This document shows positions 36,841 through 49,765 of a DNA stretch of 64,000 nt, one piece after another. The notes below the pieces were generated by a model, which did not search any database, had not been told where the DNA came from, and saw nothing but the letters and a program-made list of their open reading frames with translations. The position numbers and the translations under genes are program-made. The stretch is from NCBI RefSeq assembly GCF_009389715.1, contig NC_052392.1, forward strand, positions 35,261,144 to 35,325,143. Reading direction: 5' to 3'. Each line of letters opens with the position of its first letter. The stretch's first letter is position 1. Source of the DNA: Phoenix dactylifera (Eukaryota; Streptophyta; Magnoliopsida; Arecales; Arecaceae).

Positions 36841-37813
36841 TATATATGGGTGCAAATGGGTCGGGTCGAACCAAGTCATAAGCCAACCTGGTTTTTGTTC
36901 GGGTCCTAATTTTAGACCAGACCTACCTCAATAAAAATTTGGGTTTGGTCGGGTCGGGTCCATGGCTATAATTTTTGATCCAATGGGTCATTTGGGTCGG
37001 ATCGAATCGGGGCAAATCTACGTATAATTCGGACCTAACTCAAAAAAATTGGAATTGGCTCAGGTATGAGTCGGATCATACCCCATCCAAAAATCATTGT
37101 AATGCTAATGAGTGATACCGCTCGACAGTTGGCCCCACGGTAGCAATAAAGAAAGACTTGGGCCTCAAAGGGTCAAGGTCCTCTTAAAATAATTATATAA
37201 GAGACAAACAAAGGAGACCGCGTCTCCCGCGGTGACCCACCCCAGCTTGCATAGGAGACAAACAAAGGAGACCGCGTTAGCCCCCACCAAACTTTTCGCT
37301 CTCCTCCCTTGCGAGGCCCAGCTGGACATCCGTGCAACTCTACATTGTTTGCAAATATAGTCTCTAGCAGAGTAAAAGCAACCCACTTTCTTTTTATTAA
37401 GTATAAGCTTTTCTTTTCCTTAGGAAATATGCGGCCCTGTCGCAGTCGTTGGCTGCTGTCAAGAGCTTCTCATGAAATTTACAGGCTGTTTAATCGTTCG
37501 GGAAGGACTCTCCTTTGGCCCTTCCATTATTTTGAATAATGTAAATTATTCGGATTCAGATCGAGTCATTGGATAAATGATCCAAAAACAACAGATCGGC
37601 TCGGCTCGAGATTCGGTAAACCCAGACTCGGATCCAGAAATTCTTACAACTAAAATATGTTAACATATAGAAATTTGCTTACATATTTGTTTACATATTT
37701 AATAACATTTAATGTAGAGGTTTAGATATTTGTTTACATGTTTAAACTTTAAATATTATTAAATTTGTTTCATTCTTTAGAGATTTGCAATGGACTTGAT
37801 GAAATATGATTCC

Positions 37814-37815
<2 letters not shown>

Positions 37816-37888
<73 letters not shown>
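37816..37888. repeat. (AT)n microsatellite
   Basis: About 36 AT dinucleotides without interruption. Confidence 0.97.
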
Positions 37889-37891
<3 letters not shown>

Positions 37892-39867
37892 CATTGCAAT
37901 TTTTTATTATTTTTCAGATTTTTGTACTACTATTTTTAGTTCAAAAAAATTATTACTACCTTAGATGTTAATTTGATTTCCAGATTAAGCAGCTTGATGG
38001 TAAGTTAATGAAGATAAAAGTCTTCCACAGCTTTTATTTAAAAAATCTACTGCAAAATGTTGTAGCAATGGTTTGCATTTTTATTGATTAATTTATGAAG
38101 AATTGCAAATTTTCCTCTAAATAATTCATCTGCAATTTTTTTGCCTTAGTTAGTATAAAACTTAATTAAAAAATTATAGATTTTCCCACTATCACAATTA
38201 GCCCATCAACATTGGAAGTAAGATTTATGATTTAATAATTTTTAAAAAAATAGAGTGATTTAAAGTTGTCTATTCTTTGTAGGTGACATTGCAATTGCAT
38301 CTCAATTTATTGAGTAGGCATGCTGTGTAAGATATTTACTATATTTTACTCTTGATTTCTATACTAATAAACAAAAATTGCCATAACGTTTTCAAACTTT
38401 TATTTTCTTAAAAATTATTTTATTATATTATTTATTATTAGAGCAATTAATTGAGTGATTTCTTTTTTCATGTCTTAAAGTGATTTTGTTAATTTAGTTA
38501 TGTTTGCAGACTACTCATATCACTTGATTGTGCAAGTATTAGATTATTTGTGGTTTTTTTCTTCCCTATTATATTTAGCTTTATAAGTTAAATTAAATAG
38601 ATTTTCTAAGCCAAAATAGAATTATTATTCTAAAGAGTTGTAGTGTGTAAGATGGTAGGTAGGCTTAAGAATAAAAGAGAATTAACATCAAATTTTGGAG
38701 TTTTAAGCAAGATATTTTTAGTCATCCTAGCTTAATAGTCTTGCTTATTGGTGTCTGCCCTATCATTTGATGTTCATGCTAATAAAAAATAGTTGTAAGC
38801 TTGTATTTTGTTGGAGACATTCTCAATTTATTGTTTGCATTAGAATAAGGAGAGAAAATATGAAGATTGATGGATTTATTTTCAAATAGTTGGTTAGAGT
38901 CTTTTTTTTCTATAAATATTAGATATTTCTCTTGATTATAATTGTAGAAATGTACCTTGTGGAAATTTCATCAAAAAAAATTTTGGAAGAAATTATTAAA
39001 CTAATACTATGTCAGACGTTACTTATTTTCTTTATTAATCTTTCTTTGCCACTTATATTGTTTTGTATGCACGTATATTTTAGCTATTATTTTTACTAAA
39101 TCCTACTAATGGTGGCCAAGCTACAAATTGCTTAACTGATATTTTTCTGTACAATGAACCCAAATCGAAGGACATAAAATGAAAAATATAGATCTCATTA
39201 TATTTATTTAATTTTTTTCTCTTCAATGCTAATAATCTTCTTCAACTTTTTCTTTCTTTTTTCATGCATAACAAGGATGAGACGGGAGAAGCAACGTACA
39301 AAGAAAGATTCCAGCATTTTCCTCAACCAAGGTAAACAAAAAACAAAAAAAACAAATAGAGTTCTTTGCATACAAGAAAGTCTTGATTGTTGAGAAAAAA
39401 AGACATCTATATCTAGATACCATCTAGATTTTGATATAATAGCAATTTTTCATGAAACAGTCATCCTACATAGATATGTCAGAATTTTTACATCATCCAA
39501 TGTTCAATACAACTATAACTTTTGCTCATCACTATATTTCTGCTAATTTTTCTGTTATTCAACTTAATTCCGCCGCATGGCATGGGTAATTTGCTTGTCT
39601 ATAGAATAATAATATTTCAGGCTCAGACTGGCTCGGGCCGCTGGGCTCAAATCAAAGGCCATGGCCATTTGACCGCTTTGGAAACCATCCAGCCCGTGAA
39701 CAGATCTTCTTGATACGATGTTTTGTATAATTTATGTAATTTGGATACAATGTTTTCTTTACATCTATTATAATTTATGAAAAAAACTTCACAAGATATC
39801 TTTCTTTTTCCCTTTTTTTTTAGCATAAACCAAGACAACACAACATGTTCTTCTCACTAGAGACTTT
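37889..39867. other. AT-rich region, no gene recognised
   Basis: Two kilobases of AT-rich, intron-like DNA without a long frame or known motif. May be interior of an old DNA transposon, but no ends were found. Confidence 0.5.
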
Positions 39868-39872
39868 AAGAT

Positions 39873-42231
39873 TGTGAAGACCCGAACTGAAGTCGGCAAG
39901 GAGTGCCGACTTCAGTTGGGTCATCGTGGTCTGCCCACGAAGACCACGCCGGCCGAACGGCCAGCGGGATCTCCACCCCACCCCCCTCTTCCCTCTTCCC
40001 TCTCCCTCCCTCTCTCTCTCTCTCCCTCTTTCTCTCCTCTGAGAGCCTCATCCGAGCCCCATCCCTTCCCCATCCCTCTAAAATTTGAGTTTTCCCCTCA
40101 TCTTCTTCCCTTTTCTTGAGAGGTTCGCCGGAGCCGTAGGCGTCGCCGGAGCCGCCATCGCCGCCGGAGAACCCACTCGTCGACGGCCGGAGGTGAGAAA
40201 GACTACCCATTTACTGTTTTATGGATTTAAGAGGGGAAAGAATAAGGTTATGTTAATCAATTTCATGCCCTGTTTCGGAAAGACATTTTTTTTTAGATCG
40301 GCCGGCCGACGGTGGCCGGCCGGGGTCAATCCGGCCGAAACGAGTTCGGCCGGAGGTGGGTGAACAGGGGCCGGGCTTCCAGCCCCGGTCTCCCTCTCTT
40401 TCCTCCCTTTTCTTCCTCTCTCTCTCTCCTTCTTCTCTTCTTCTTCCCTTCCGTCGCCTGTGACCGTGGGGTGACCGACGGCGGCTGGCCGAGCGCCGCC
40501 GCCGAGGGCCACGGTCGACCGCCGAGGGCCGACCGGAGCCACCAGCCACCCCCCCCCCTATTCCTTTCTTCTTCTTCTTCTCCTTCTTCTTCCTCTTCTC
40601 CTTCTTTTTCTTCTTCTTCTTCTTCTTCTTCTTCTTCTTCCGGCTGGGTGTTTTCCTTGCATCGTTTTCCGTGCCCGGATGTTGTTTCAAACCACACAAA
40701 TGAACTTTGGGTGTTTCCCTTGCATCAATTTCCGTGCTCTGTTGGTGTCACAAACCAGACGCAAATGAACTTTGATTTGATTGAACCATCTTCTGACTGT
40801 GGATTTGGTCTAGACTTGGATTGGTCTAATTTGAGTGTAATCTGGTTTGTTAAGCTTGATCTAATCTGGGCTGATCAGAGCTGGTTTGGTGTGGGCCGGT
40901 TTGATCTAGATCTGTAATGTGGTTTGGTTCAATTGGGCCTAATCTGGGTTGGGCTGAGTTGAACCTAATTGGATCTGTGGGCTGGGTTGGTTTGGGCCCG
41001 AAATCGGATTTGGACCTGATACCTGGTTTGGTTCAATTGGGCCTGATCTGTTTTGGGCCACAATTGACTTGGGTTTAAAGGGTTCTGATTTTAGGGTCTA
41101 TGTTTGATCTTAGGGGCCCATTCTTGGATCCATGAACTTAGGAGTTTAAGGGTTTGAAAAATTGTTTAAATTATGTTTCTTAGTTAATTAAATGATTAAT
41201 ATTTATGTTTAACCAGGGGTTCGTGATATCTGTGGCAGGGATTTTTAAGCGAACCCAGGTAGGTAACCTTGCTTAAAGTATGATTTACATGTACTATGCA
41301 TATGTGTGATTATTTCCAGCATATTGATATGTTTTATATTCTTGGCAGTATTATCATTTAGAAGCATGTTTTGACTGTAAATCGATCATCAGAAAATCTA
41401 TTATGCATATATATTGGTTTTGAAAACTTATGTTTATATTAAGTTTGATTGTTGGAATTTGTGGATGTGATTTTGGAGACCGCGTGACTATTGTCTAGGA
41501 TTCCCGCCAATGGGGTGGAAACGTTGGCCCTGTCGACTTGTATGAGGAGCTAGTTCCGGCACTATGGGGTGTTTTGGCTCTGCGGAGCATGCTCTGAGGA
41601 GCAGAGATTGGGGCACCCTGGGGTGCAGCACTGCGGTGCAGGGCTCCATTTGGAGCAGAGTGTTGACACTTCGGTGTGACCATGCCACTGGGTGATGTGG
41701 CCGTAGTCATGCGGTAGATATGTGGATTATGTTATGCGTGATATGATAGACTAAGATGGTATATATATATATATTACTTGAGTATCGGATTGGTTTGCGG
41801 ATCATCATATTTATTTGTGCACATGACCTGTAGTCATATTGCATATGCTTTAATACATGTTATCGTGACTTTATGCATGTTGTTACCTACTGAGCTGTTG
41901 TAGCTCATACCTGTTTTTGACATAATTGCAGGAGATGATTGATGGGGGATTCGGGAGGAGAGAACTTATGACATTGGACATAGATAGATTTAGATTCATT
42001 TTGTCATAAGTAATTGATCTTGTAAATAAATGTTACCAACTTTATTTGAGACATTTGAAATTCAATTATTGATTTGATTATCATAAATGATAGATTTTTA
42101 GTATTGATATTGCGATCTGATGTTGTGACTTGAGTGTCTGATTATTCAGCCTTGCACGCCCGTGCGGTCCGCCGTGCGGGTGTGCGGCGTCTGGCGCGTC
42201 CCGGGCCTAAGTTCGGGTTCGGGGCGTGACA
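39873..42231 (+). repeat. Element A 5' LTR
   Basis: TGTGAAGACC...GGGGCGTGACA. GC-rich first kilobase with CT and CTT tracts (40560-40640), T-rich middle, and AT-rich last third. It contains CCCTGTTTCGG at 40269, a half of the palindrome found in the other Ty3 LTRs of the window. Confidence 0.95.
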
Positions 42232-42238
42232 GATTTAT

Positions 42239-42250
42239 TGGTATCAGAAC
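42239..42250 (+). promoter_or_regulatory. Element A primer-binding site
   Basis: TGGTATCAGAAC, one mismatch from the TGGTATCAGAGC complement of initiator Met-tRNA, eight bases after the 5' LTR. Confidence 0.85.
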
Positions 42251-42399
42251 ATAGGTTAAAGATCACTAGGGACATTATAACAGAATCATAATAAATATAA
42301 TAATAAATAATAATAATTTAAAAAAAAAAAAAACCTAGGAATATAGGGACACATGTGAAGAAATGATAGTGGGGTAGAAAATCTTACAGTGGATGGATC

Positions 42400-43105
42400 T
42401 AACCCTGATGTCTTTCCTGATGATCTGCCTGGCTTACCTCCTGATAGAGATGTCGAGTATTGATATAATCCCTGGTACTGCACCTTTGTCTAAAGCTCCT
42501 TATAGAATGGCCCCTGCTGAACTAAAGGAGCTGAAGGACCAATTACAGGAGCTATTGAATCTGGGTTTCATTCGACCTAGTGTCTCTCCTTGGGGTGCCC
42601 CAGTATTATTTGTAAGGAAGAAAGATGGTAGCATGAGACTGTGTATTAATTACCGGAAAATCAATAAAGTGACTATTAAGAATAGGTACCCTCTACCCTG
42701 GATTGATGATTTATTTGACCAGCTTCAGGGTGCCCAGGTGTTTTCAAAGATTGATCTGCGATCTGAATATCATCAGTTGAGGATAAAGGAGTCTGATATA
42801 GCCAAGACTGCCTTCCGCACCAGATATGGCCATTATGAGTATCTGGTGATGCCTTTCGGTTTGACTAATGCACCAGCAGCATTTATGGACCTGATGAACA
42901 GAGTGTTTAAGCCTTTTCTGGATAAATTTGTGATAGTATTTATTGATGATATTCTGATATATTCAAGGAGTCAGGCAGAGCATGAGCATCACTTGAAGAT
43001 TGTTTTGGAGACTCTGAGGCAGAATCAATTGTATGGTAAATTAAAGAAATGTGAATTTTTGGTTGGACAGGGTGATGTTTTTGGGGCATGTTATCTCTAA
43101 GGAAG
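42400..43105 (+). pseudogene. Ty3 reverse transcriptase fragment in element A
   Basis: RT palm and fingers of a chromovirus Pol: LPGLPPDR in an upstream frame, then [67 protein letters not shown] and the catalytic [11 protein letters not shown] small deletion shifts frame before IPGT, and a second shift after KKCEFLV puts [10 protein letters not shown] in another frame. The domain stops there (about 43105), before the thumb, RNase H and integrase. About 235 residues of a Pol that normally exceeds 1000. Inactive. Confidence 0.93.
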
Positions 43106-43109
43106 GTTA

Positions 43110-44525
43110 GCCTTGGCATATTAGTTATATCATGTTTAGATGTTGTGTAAGTGATCTGAAAGTTCAAACATGATATGGGTGCAGATGTAATAGTACTTTT
43201 GGTTTTGTTGGTAATTATTAGAGTAGAGTTTGTGCATGGATCTATTATAGCATTGGAGTGAGCTAAGAACGATTTTTCATAATATTAAAGCAAATTGTTC
43301 TTCGAGGTTAAATCTGTATATGAAATTATATTTGGTATTGACATGTTTGGATATTTTAAATAGATGTATTTCTATTGGTGGGTTAAATTTTTAGGGCTAG
43401 TAAGTAAATTGGTGGAGAATTCTAATTACTTGAATTTGTATATTCAGATTGGGCTACTGAATTTTTCTTATAATTGTTGGAGACTATTGGATGTGTTAAT
43501 TTGAACTCAAGTCTCGGTTTATGATCTAACTAGAAATTTTTGTCATTGTAAAATACAAAATTGAGTAGAAATTTCGATTTTGAGATGCTTATGTGAGTTA
43601 TTATGTGTAGCATTGATCATAGACATTAAGAATTTTGGTGAAAAAGAATTTGGAGGTTGATAGGGTTAATTCCTACTCATAGTGATATTGGCTCAACAGT
43701 TCTAACCCATTGAATTTGAAGTAAATTCTGTTGGAAGGAAAATCAATGTAGATTTTCTGATTAAATTGCTAAAGGAATACAAGAATTACCCCTTTAAATT
43801 AAACCTAGATATTTTTGGATTCTAAGAAGGTTGTGGAGATCACGTAGTGACCTTAAACTTGACTAAAGGATTGGGGGTTAGTTATGGTAAGTATACTCTA
43901 TATAAATTGAGGACAAAAAGATCTAGAGGTTTTGCTCTAGTTCTACTTGGAAATTTGAAATTTGGAGTTTTTTAGTCTTAATGCAAAGTGATACTTTAGT
44001 CAGAAATCATTTGTGACTTTAGAGAATTAAATGAATTAAATCAGAGTGTGCAGCGGAAGTCTGGTGGTTTGACTTATTTTGAAACTGGTTAAGATCATTA
44101 ATATTTGATCTAAAAGGCATTATGATGAAATACTTGAGTTAGTTTCAGGAGAATGTTGTTGATTCTATGAATGATCTAAAGGTAGCTATGTAATTTTCAC
44201 CAGTGGATCTTCTATTGTTGACAACTTTTGGGAGAATCTTGGGCATGTTAAATTTAGCATTTACGATTGATGATTCCTTGGTTGGTCTTAGACTTGGAAT
44301 GTTTTAACATGGATCTCTTATTTGTTGGAATGATGTGGGAGAAAGAAAAGAAAAAAAAAATGATTATAGAATATTAAGAGGATTTGATACTAAAGATTTC
44401 TCCTATTTCTATTAAGCCAATTATGATCTCTATGTAGAATCAAGAGAAATTAATTTCTTTGGGATATAATTATGGCATTTTAATCCAAGGTTGGGAGTTT
44501 GGAATTCTTTTGAAGGAGATCAAAA
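43110..44525 (+). repeat. Shared non-coding internal module (element A copy)
   Basis: Collinear with 60175-61695 of element C over about 1.4 kb, with long matching stretches such as 'ggctcaacagttctaac', 'gaaggaaaatcaatgtag' and 'aagatctagaggttttgct'. No frame of useful length. Lies between the broken RT and the chromodomain remnant. Confidence 0.85.
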
Positions 44526-44682
44526 GAACTTACTACGTGTGGTAAATAGGAAGGACCAAGTTTTGAGGAGGCGCACGATTCCTTATGTAAAGGTGCAGTG
44601 GAGCAATCACAGTAAGAGAGAAGCCACCTGGCAGCTGGAGGAGGAGATGAGAGAGAAGTTCCCTGCCTTGTTCTTGGATTGA
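44519..44682 (+). pseudogene. Chromodomain remnant of element A
   Basis: RVVNRKDQVLRRRTIPYVKV then SNHSKREATWQLEEEMREKF and a stop: the C-terminal chromodomain of a chromovirus integrase, about 50 residues. Nearly the same as the 10435-10680 copy. The integrase that should precede it is missing. Confidence 0.88.
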
Positions 44683-44729
44683 GGTATGTTTTAATTTCGA
44701 GGACGAAATTTCTTTTTAGTTGGTTAGAG

Positions 44730-47085
44730 TGTGAAGACCCGAACTGAAGTCGGCAAGGAGTGCCGACTTCAGTTGGGTCATCGTGGTCTGCCCACGAAGA
44801 CCACGCCGGCCGAACGGCCAGCGGGATCTCCGCCCCACCCCCCTCTTCCCTCTTCCCTCTCCCTCCCTCTCTCTCTCTCTCCCTCTTTCTCTCCTCTGAG
44901 AGCCTCATCCGAGCCCCATCCCTTCCCCATCCCTCTAAAATTTGAGTTTTCCCCTCATCTTCTTCCCTTTTCTTGAGAGGTTCGCCGGAGCCGTAGGCGT
45001 CGCCGGAGCCGCCATCGCCGCCGGAGAACCCACTCGTCGATGGCCGGAGGTGAGAAAGACTACCCATTTACTGTTTTATGGATTTAAGAGGGGAAAGAAT
45101 AAGGTTATGTTAATCAATTTCATGCCCTGTTTCGGAAAGACATTTTTTTTTAGATCGGCCGGCCGACGGTGGCCGGCCGGGGTCAATCCGGCCGAAACGA
45201 GTTCGGCCGGAGGTGGGTGAACAGGGGCCGGGCTTCCAGCCCCGGTCTCCCTCTCTTTCCTCCCTTTTCTTCCTCTCTCTCTCTCCTTCTTCTCTTCTTC
45301 TTCCCTTCCGTCGCCTGTGACCGTGGGGTGACCGACGGCGGCTGGCCGAGCGCCGCCGCCGAGGGCCACGGTCGACCGCCGAGGGCCGACCGGAGCCACC
45401 AGCCACCCCCCCTATTCCTTTCTTCTTCTTCTTCTCCTTCTTCTTCCTCTTCTCCTTCTTTTTCTTCTTCTTCTTCTTCTTCTTCTTCTTCTTCCGGCTG
45501 GGTGTTTTCCTTGCATCGTTTTCCGTGCCCGGATGTTGTTTCAAACCACACAAATGAACTTTGGGTGTTTCCCTTGCATCAATTTCCGTGCTCTGTTGGT
45601 GTCACAAACCAGACGCAAATGAACTTTGATTTGATTGAACCATCTTCTGACTGTGGATTTGGTCTAGACTTGGATTGGTCTAATTTGAGTGTAATCTGGT
45701 TTGTTAAGCTTGATCTAATCTGGGCTGATCAGAGCTGGTTTGGTGTGGGCCGGTTTGATCTAGATCCGTAATGTGGTTTGGTTCAATTGGGCCTAATCTG
45801 GGTTGGGCTGAGTTGAACCTAATTGGATCTGTGGGCTGGGTTGGTTTGGGCCCGAAATCGGATTTGGACCTGATACCTGGTTTGGTTCAATTGGGCCTGA
45901 TCTGTTTTGGGCCACAATTGACTTGGGTTTAAAGGGTTCTGATTTTAGGGTCTATGTTTGATCTTAGGGGCCCATTCTTGGATCCATGAACTTAGGAGTT
46001 TAAGGGTTTGAAAAATTGTTTAAATTATGTTTCTTAGTTAATTAAATGATTAATATTTATGTTTAACCAGGGGTTCGTGATATCTGTGGCAGGGATTTTT
46101 AAGCGAACCCAGGTAGGTAACCTTGCTTAAAGTATGATTTACATGTACTATGCATATGTGTGATTATTTCCAGCATATTGATATGTTTTATATTCTTGGC
46201 AGTATTATCATTTAGAAGCATGTTTTGACTGTAAATCGATCATCAGAAAATCTATTATGCATATATATTGGTTTTGAAAACTTATGTTTATATTAAGTTT
46301 GATTGTTGGAATTTGTGGATGTGATTTTGGAGACCGCGTGACTATTGTCTAGGATTCCCGCCAATGGGGTGGAAACGTTGGCCCTGTCGACTTGTATGAG
46401 GAGCTAGTTCCGGCACTATGGGGTATTTTGGCTCTGCGGAGCATGCTCTGAGGAGCAGAGATTGGGGCACCCTGGGGTGCAGCACTGCGGTGCAGGGCTC
46501 CATTTGGAGCAGAGTGTTGACACTTCGGTGTGACCATGCCACTGGGTGATGTGGCCGTAGTCATGCGGTAGATATGTGGATTATGTTATGCGTGATATGA
46601 TAGACTAAGATGGTATATATATATATATTACTTGAGTATCGGATTGGTTTGCGGATCATCATATTTATTTGTGCACATGACCTGTAGTCATATTGCATAT
46701 GCTTTAATACATGTTATCGTGACTTTATGCATGTTGTTACCTACTGAGCTGTTGTAGCTCATACCTGTTTTTGACATAATTGCAGGAGATGATTGATGGG
46801 GGATTCGGGAGGAGAGAACTTATGACATTGGACATAGATAGATTTAGATTCATTTTGTCATAAGTAATTGATCTTGTAAATAAATGTTACCAACTTTATT
46901 TGAGACATTTGAAATTGAATTATTGATTTGATTATCATAAATGATAGATTTTTAGTATTGATATTGCGATCTGATGTTGTGACTTGAGTGTCTGATTATT
47001 CAGCCTTGCACGCCCGTGCGGTCCGCCGTGCGGGTGTGCGGCGTCTGGCGCGTCCCGGGCCTAAGTTCGGGTTCGGGGCGTGACA
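44730..47085 (+). repeat. Element A 3' LTR
   Basis: Nearly identical to 39873-42231; a three-base shorter C tract at about 45407 and a few substitutions are the only differences seen. Confidence 0.95.
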
Positions 47086-47090
47086 AAGAT

Positions 47091-47770
47091 GATGGTGAGA
47101 TGATCGGAAGAAAAGTAGATCATACACATCTGATATGCGTTCTAGCTGCATTGGGAAGTCAGTTTGCAAGTCTTTTCGGATACCTTTGAATGCGATGGAT
47201 TAATTTGTCCATAAGATTCTGTATATAGTTTTGTTTTGGTTTAGAAAGTCGGTGAAGACTAGGGTGCAGTCGAGGTCCCCCATGAAGCGAAAACTCGTGT
47301 TCCCTAGCCTCTTCACGTTATCCCATAACGCATTCCCACCTCGAGTGGGATTTAACGAATTAATAAAAAAACAATGCCTTTTTTTCCCAAGAAAGTTAAT
47401 ACCATTGTTCTACAGAAAGATTCAACTTGCTTCGCATGAATCTATCATTGGATCATCTCCTCCTAGATCCATGCCAATGGATGAACAACCAAGTTCCAAA
47501 GTGTTTGGAGATCTGGGTGGTGGGTGATCCAATGGTGGTTTTGCATGAAACATACAATCCCGTCACATTGTTGATCTGACAGCTAGTACTATCAAGCAAT
47601 CACCCAAATGAACAAAGATGGACCTACGGTAAAATCATCTTTAGGTCCATGATGGCCATTAAAATCCTGTTGAGGCATTACGTGCTCAAGCCTCAAATCC
47701 TCCAATAAACCAGAGAGTGCAAACCAAATTGTACCACCTTGCCCCTCACAAAGATCAAGACAACAATTTA
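47091..47770. other. Intergenic, nothing firmly recognised
   Basis: A 98-codon plus-strand frame at 47231-47527 has no recognised motif and odd composition. The region could be a decayed retroelement remnant. Confidence 0.4.
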
Positions 47771-47778
47771 CCGAGACC

Positions 47779-48007
47779 TAGGGCCGGCTCAATCTCTAGA
47801 AAACTGAGGCGGTCGCTTAAGGTCCTAACCCAAAAAAGGCCTACAGCATGGAAGGCCTTGAAGACAAAACGGAAAGAAGAAAGGCTCCTTTAATAAGTTT
47901 ACCTTAGGCCGATCCACTATAGGGAAGGCCTAAAAAATAATGAAAAGAAAAAAAGTCCCTTCTTAGTGAGTTCGCCTTAGGTCTTCAAATGTATTGAGCC
48001 GCTCCTG
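47779..48007. mobile_element. hAT-like MITE
   Basis: A 229-bp element with 15-bp inverted ends (TAGGGCCGGCTCAAT left; CAGGAGCGGCTCAAT as the reverse complement of the right), flanked by imperfect 8-mers CCGAGACC and CCAACACC. Subterminal parts also mirror each other (CTTAAGGTCC / CCTTAGGTCT). Non-coding. Confidence 0.6.
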
Positions 48008-48015
48008 CCAACACC

Positions 48016-49110
48016 ATTCGAAACAGAAAAAAAAATATACGCCCTTACGCAGGACATCATCCTCACTGGCAACAAATCAACTAAGATTATGAGGCCTAGC
48101 TGTCAACAAATACTGGCTATACGATGTTGAAAACCAAATCAGCAGAAATAGAATAGATGCTTAAATATCAATGTTAAGTAATAATATCCACATTAATGTT
48201 ATCAATTAGTGCTATTATTATCATTAAAATCATCTTAGGGTAAAATTAAACTCTTTGGTACCCAACTTCCAGAGTTTTCCATTCCCAAATTGAGCTAATC
48301 TTCCAATATTAGCCTGTAAGATGGGCTGAAAGAACCATCATAAATCAATTGAACAAATCCGTCAGCAGGATATATCCAAGTAACAGCTTGAATTGTGTTT
48401 TGAAACATGACAAAGAATAGGGAGGAACTCTGATGTTTACAATCATGATTGCCAGACATGAGCATCCTCCTTGAACTTATATCTGTGTTCAGACATGGCC
48501 ACACTCTCCAAAACACCCCTCCTCTTCCACGCCCCCTCTCTCTTCCCCCCTCCTCTCCTTCTTATACAACCGCTCATATGGTCCTCTGAACTGCCACTTG
48601 TCCCTGTAAAATGAGGATAGAATATCAAAGGAAAATTAATCTTGTTCCGATGGCTAAATGTTTAACAATACCATCTCAGATGAGAGAATTTTGTTAAGTA
48701 ACACCTTTTAACATTCTACATACTAGAGTATGGTACTCTTTCAGAATTTTTCTGGAATCTCGAACTACTATCCACTTCTTGAGAGCCATCGTACTTGAAT
48801 GTGTTTCTAAAATATTCACTTCTCTGCACTTGCACTTAACTTGTTCCAGAATCTGGTAACTAGGTTTTGAAAGAGTTTGAAATCTCAACTTGTGATGGTA
48901 AATCCTCAATGTTCAAGCCCAGATGTCAGAAACCTTTCAAAAGCCAATTTATGCCACTTGATCCCTGTGGTTTGACAAGATGTGATAAAGGACCTTTTGT
49001 TCTCTCTCTCTCTCTCTCATCTATCTCTTACTCTCACAAATGAACAAATAAATGAACGAGCAAAAGGAAAAAGAGTCATGTTGTACTTGCTTTTCAGCCG
49101 ACTCTATGCT
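48016..49110. other. Intergenic, nothing recognised
   Basis: Only short frames on both strands, none with a known motif. A short CT run is at 49001-49018. Confidence 0.45.
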
Positions 49111-49115
49111 AAGAT

Positions 49116-49555
49116 TATGAAGACCCGTGCGGGCGTGTGTTTAGTCCCACGTCGGTTATTCGCTGGGTAGATCTTGGGTACTTATGCAGGATCAAGGAAC
49201 CCAAATAATAACCTTCCGGCTAGCCATTTTGGGTGAGATCCTGGGTTGTTACAAATGGTATCAGAGCAGACCCGGCCCATAACTTATGTAGACTAGGGAA
49301 CACTGCAGCACGGATCCATTGGGGTTGACCACGGACCGATCGTGGTGTTTGTGATTAGATTTGAATGGATTTGAACCCTTAGCCTGACGAGGACGTCAGG
49401 ACTTGAACGGGGGGAATATGTGAGGACCCGTGCGGGCGTGTGTTTAGTCCCACATCGGTTATTCGCTGGGTAGATCTTGGGTACTTATACAGGATCAAAG
49501 AACCTAAATAATAACTTCTGGCTAGCCATTTTGGGTGAGATCCTGAGTTGTTACA
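49116..49555 (+). mobile_element. TRIM retrotransposon, complete
   Basis: LTRs of 138 and 137 bp (49116-49253, 49419-49555) around 165 bp of non-coding DNA. PBS TGGTATCAGAGC at 49256-49267, perfect match to initiator Met-tRNA; G-rich tract CGGGGGGAATA before the 3' LTR. Perfect 5-bp target duplication AAGAT (49111-49115, 49556-49560). The first LTR begins TATGAAGA instead of TGTGAGGA, a point change at the terminus. Same family as the minus-strand copy at 5742-6179. Confidence 0.95.
49447..49489 (+). promoter_or_regulatory. USE-like plus TATA-like pair in TRIM LTR
   Basis: GTCCCACATCG (49447-49457) is a perfect match to the plant snRNA upstream sequence element RTCCCACATCG. A TTATA motif follows 27 nt later (49485-49489). 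The first LTR has one mismatch (CACGTCG). Confidence 0.55.
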
Positions 49556-49765
49556 AAGATGTTGTCCATTGCACACATTTATAGTTAACCTTGCAGCAAT
49601 ATGTGCTAAATATACCAAGTCTGTTTTTACTTATTATTGTTCTTGACTGGATTCCTTCTGCCTTGTTTGCAATATTAAAAATAGAAAAAATATGAATATA
49701 AATACAGATTTTTTGCATGAAGATCTATTTCAACAACAATGCTCTGCTTGTCTGGTTAATTGCAG

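Larger units (their letters stand above)
39868..47090 (+). mobile_element. Element A: complete, non-autonomous Ty3 retrotransposon
   Basis: Two nearly identical LTRs (39873-42231, 2359 bp; 44730-47085, 2356 bp) enclose 2.5 kb. A perfect 5-bp target duplication AAGAT flanks it (39868-39872, 47086-47090). By eye the LTRs differ by about five substitutions and one 3-bp change in a C tract (about 0.2%), so insertion was recent. The interior has a PBS, a broken RT segment, a non-coding block also found in element C, and a chromodomain remnant. Gag, protease, RNase H and most of integrase are absent. The usual polypurine tract before the 3' LTR is replaced by 'agttggttagag'. Lineage Tekay/Del-type chromovirus from RT and chromodomain. 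Confidence 0.95.

Noticed and set aside
40253..40917. Lys/Glu- or Ser-rich frames (repeated at 45110-45771)
   Set aside because: Products of CTT/CT tracts inside element A LTRs; duplicated exactly with the LTR.
47231..47527. 98-codon plus-strand frame
   Set aside because: No motif; the reverse strand hints at an old LINE-type remnant but the evidence is too weak.
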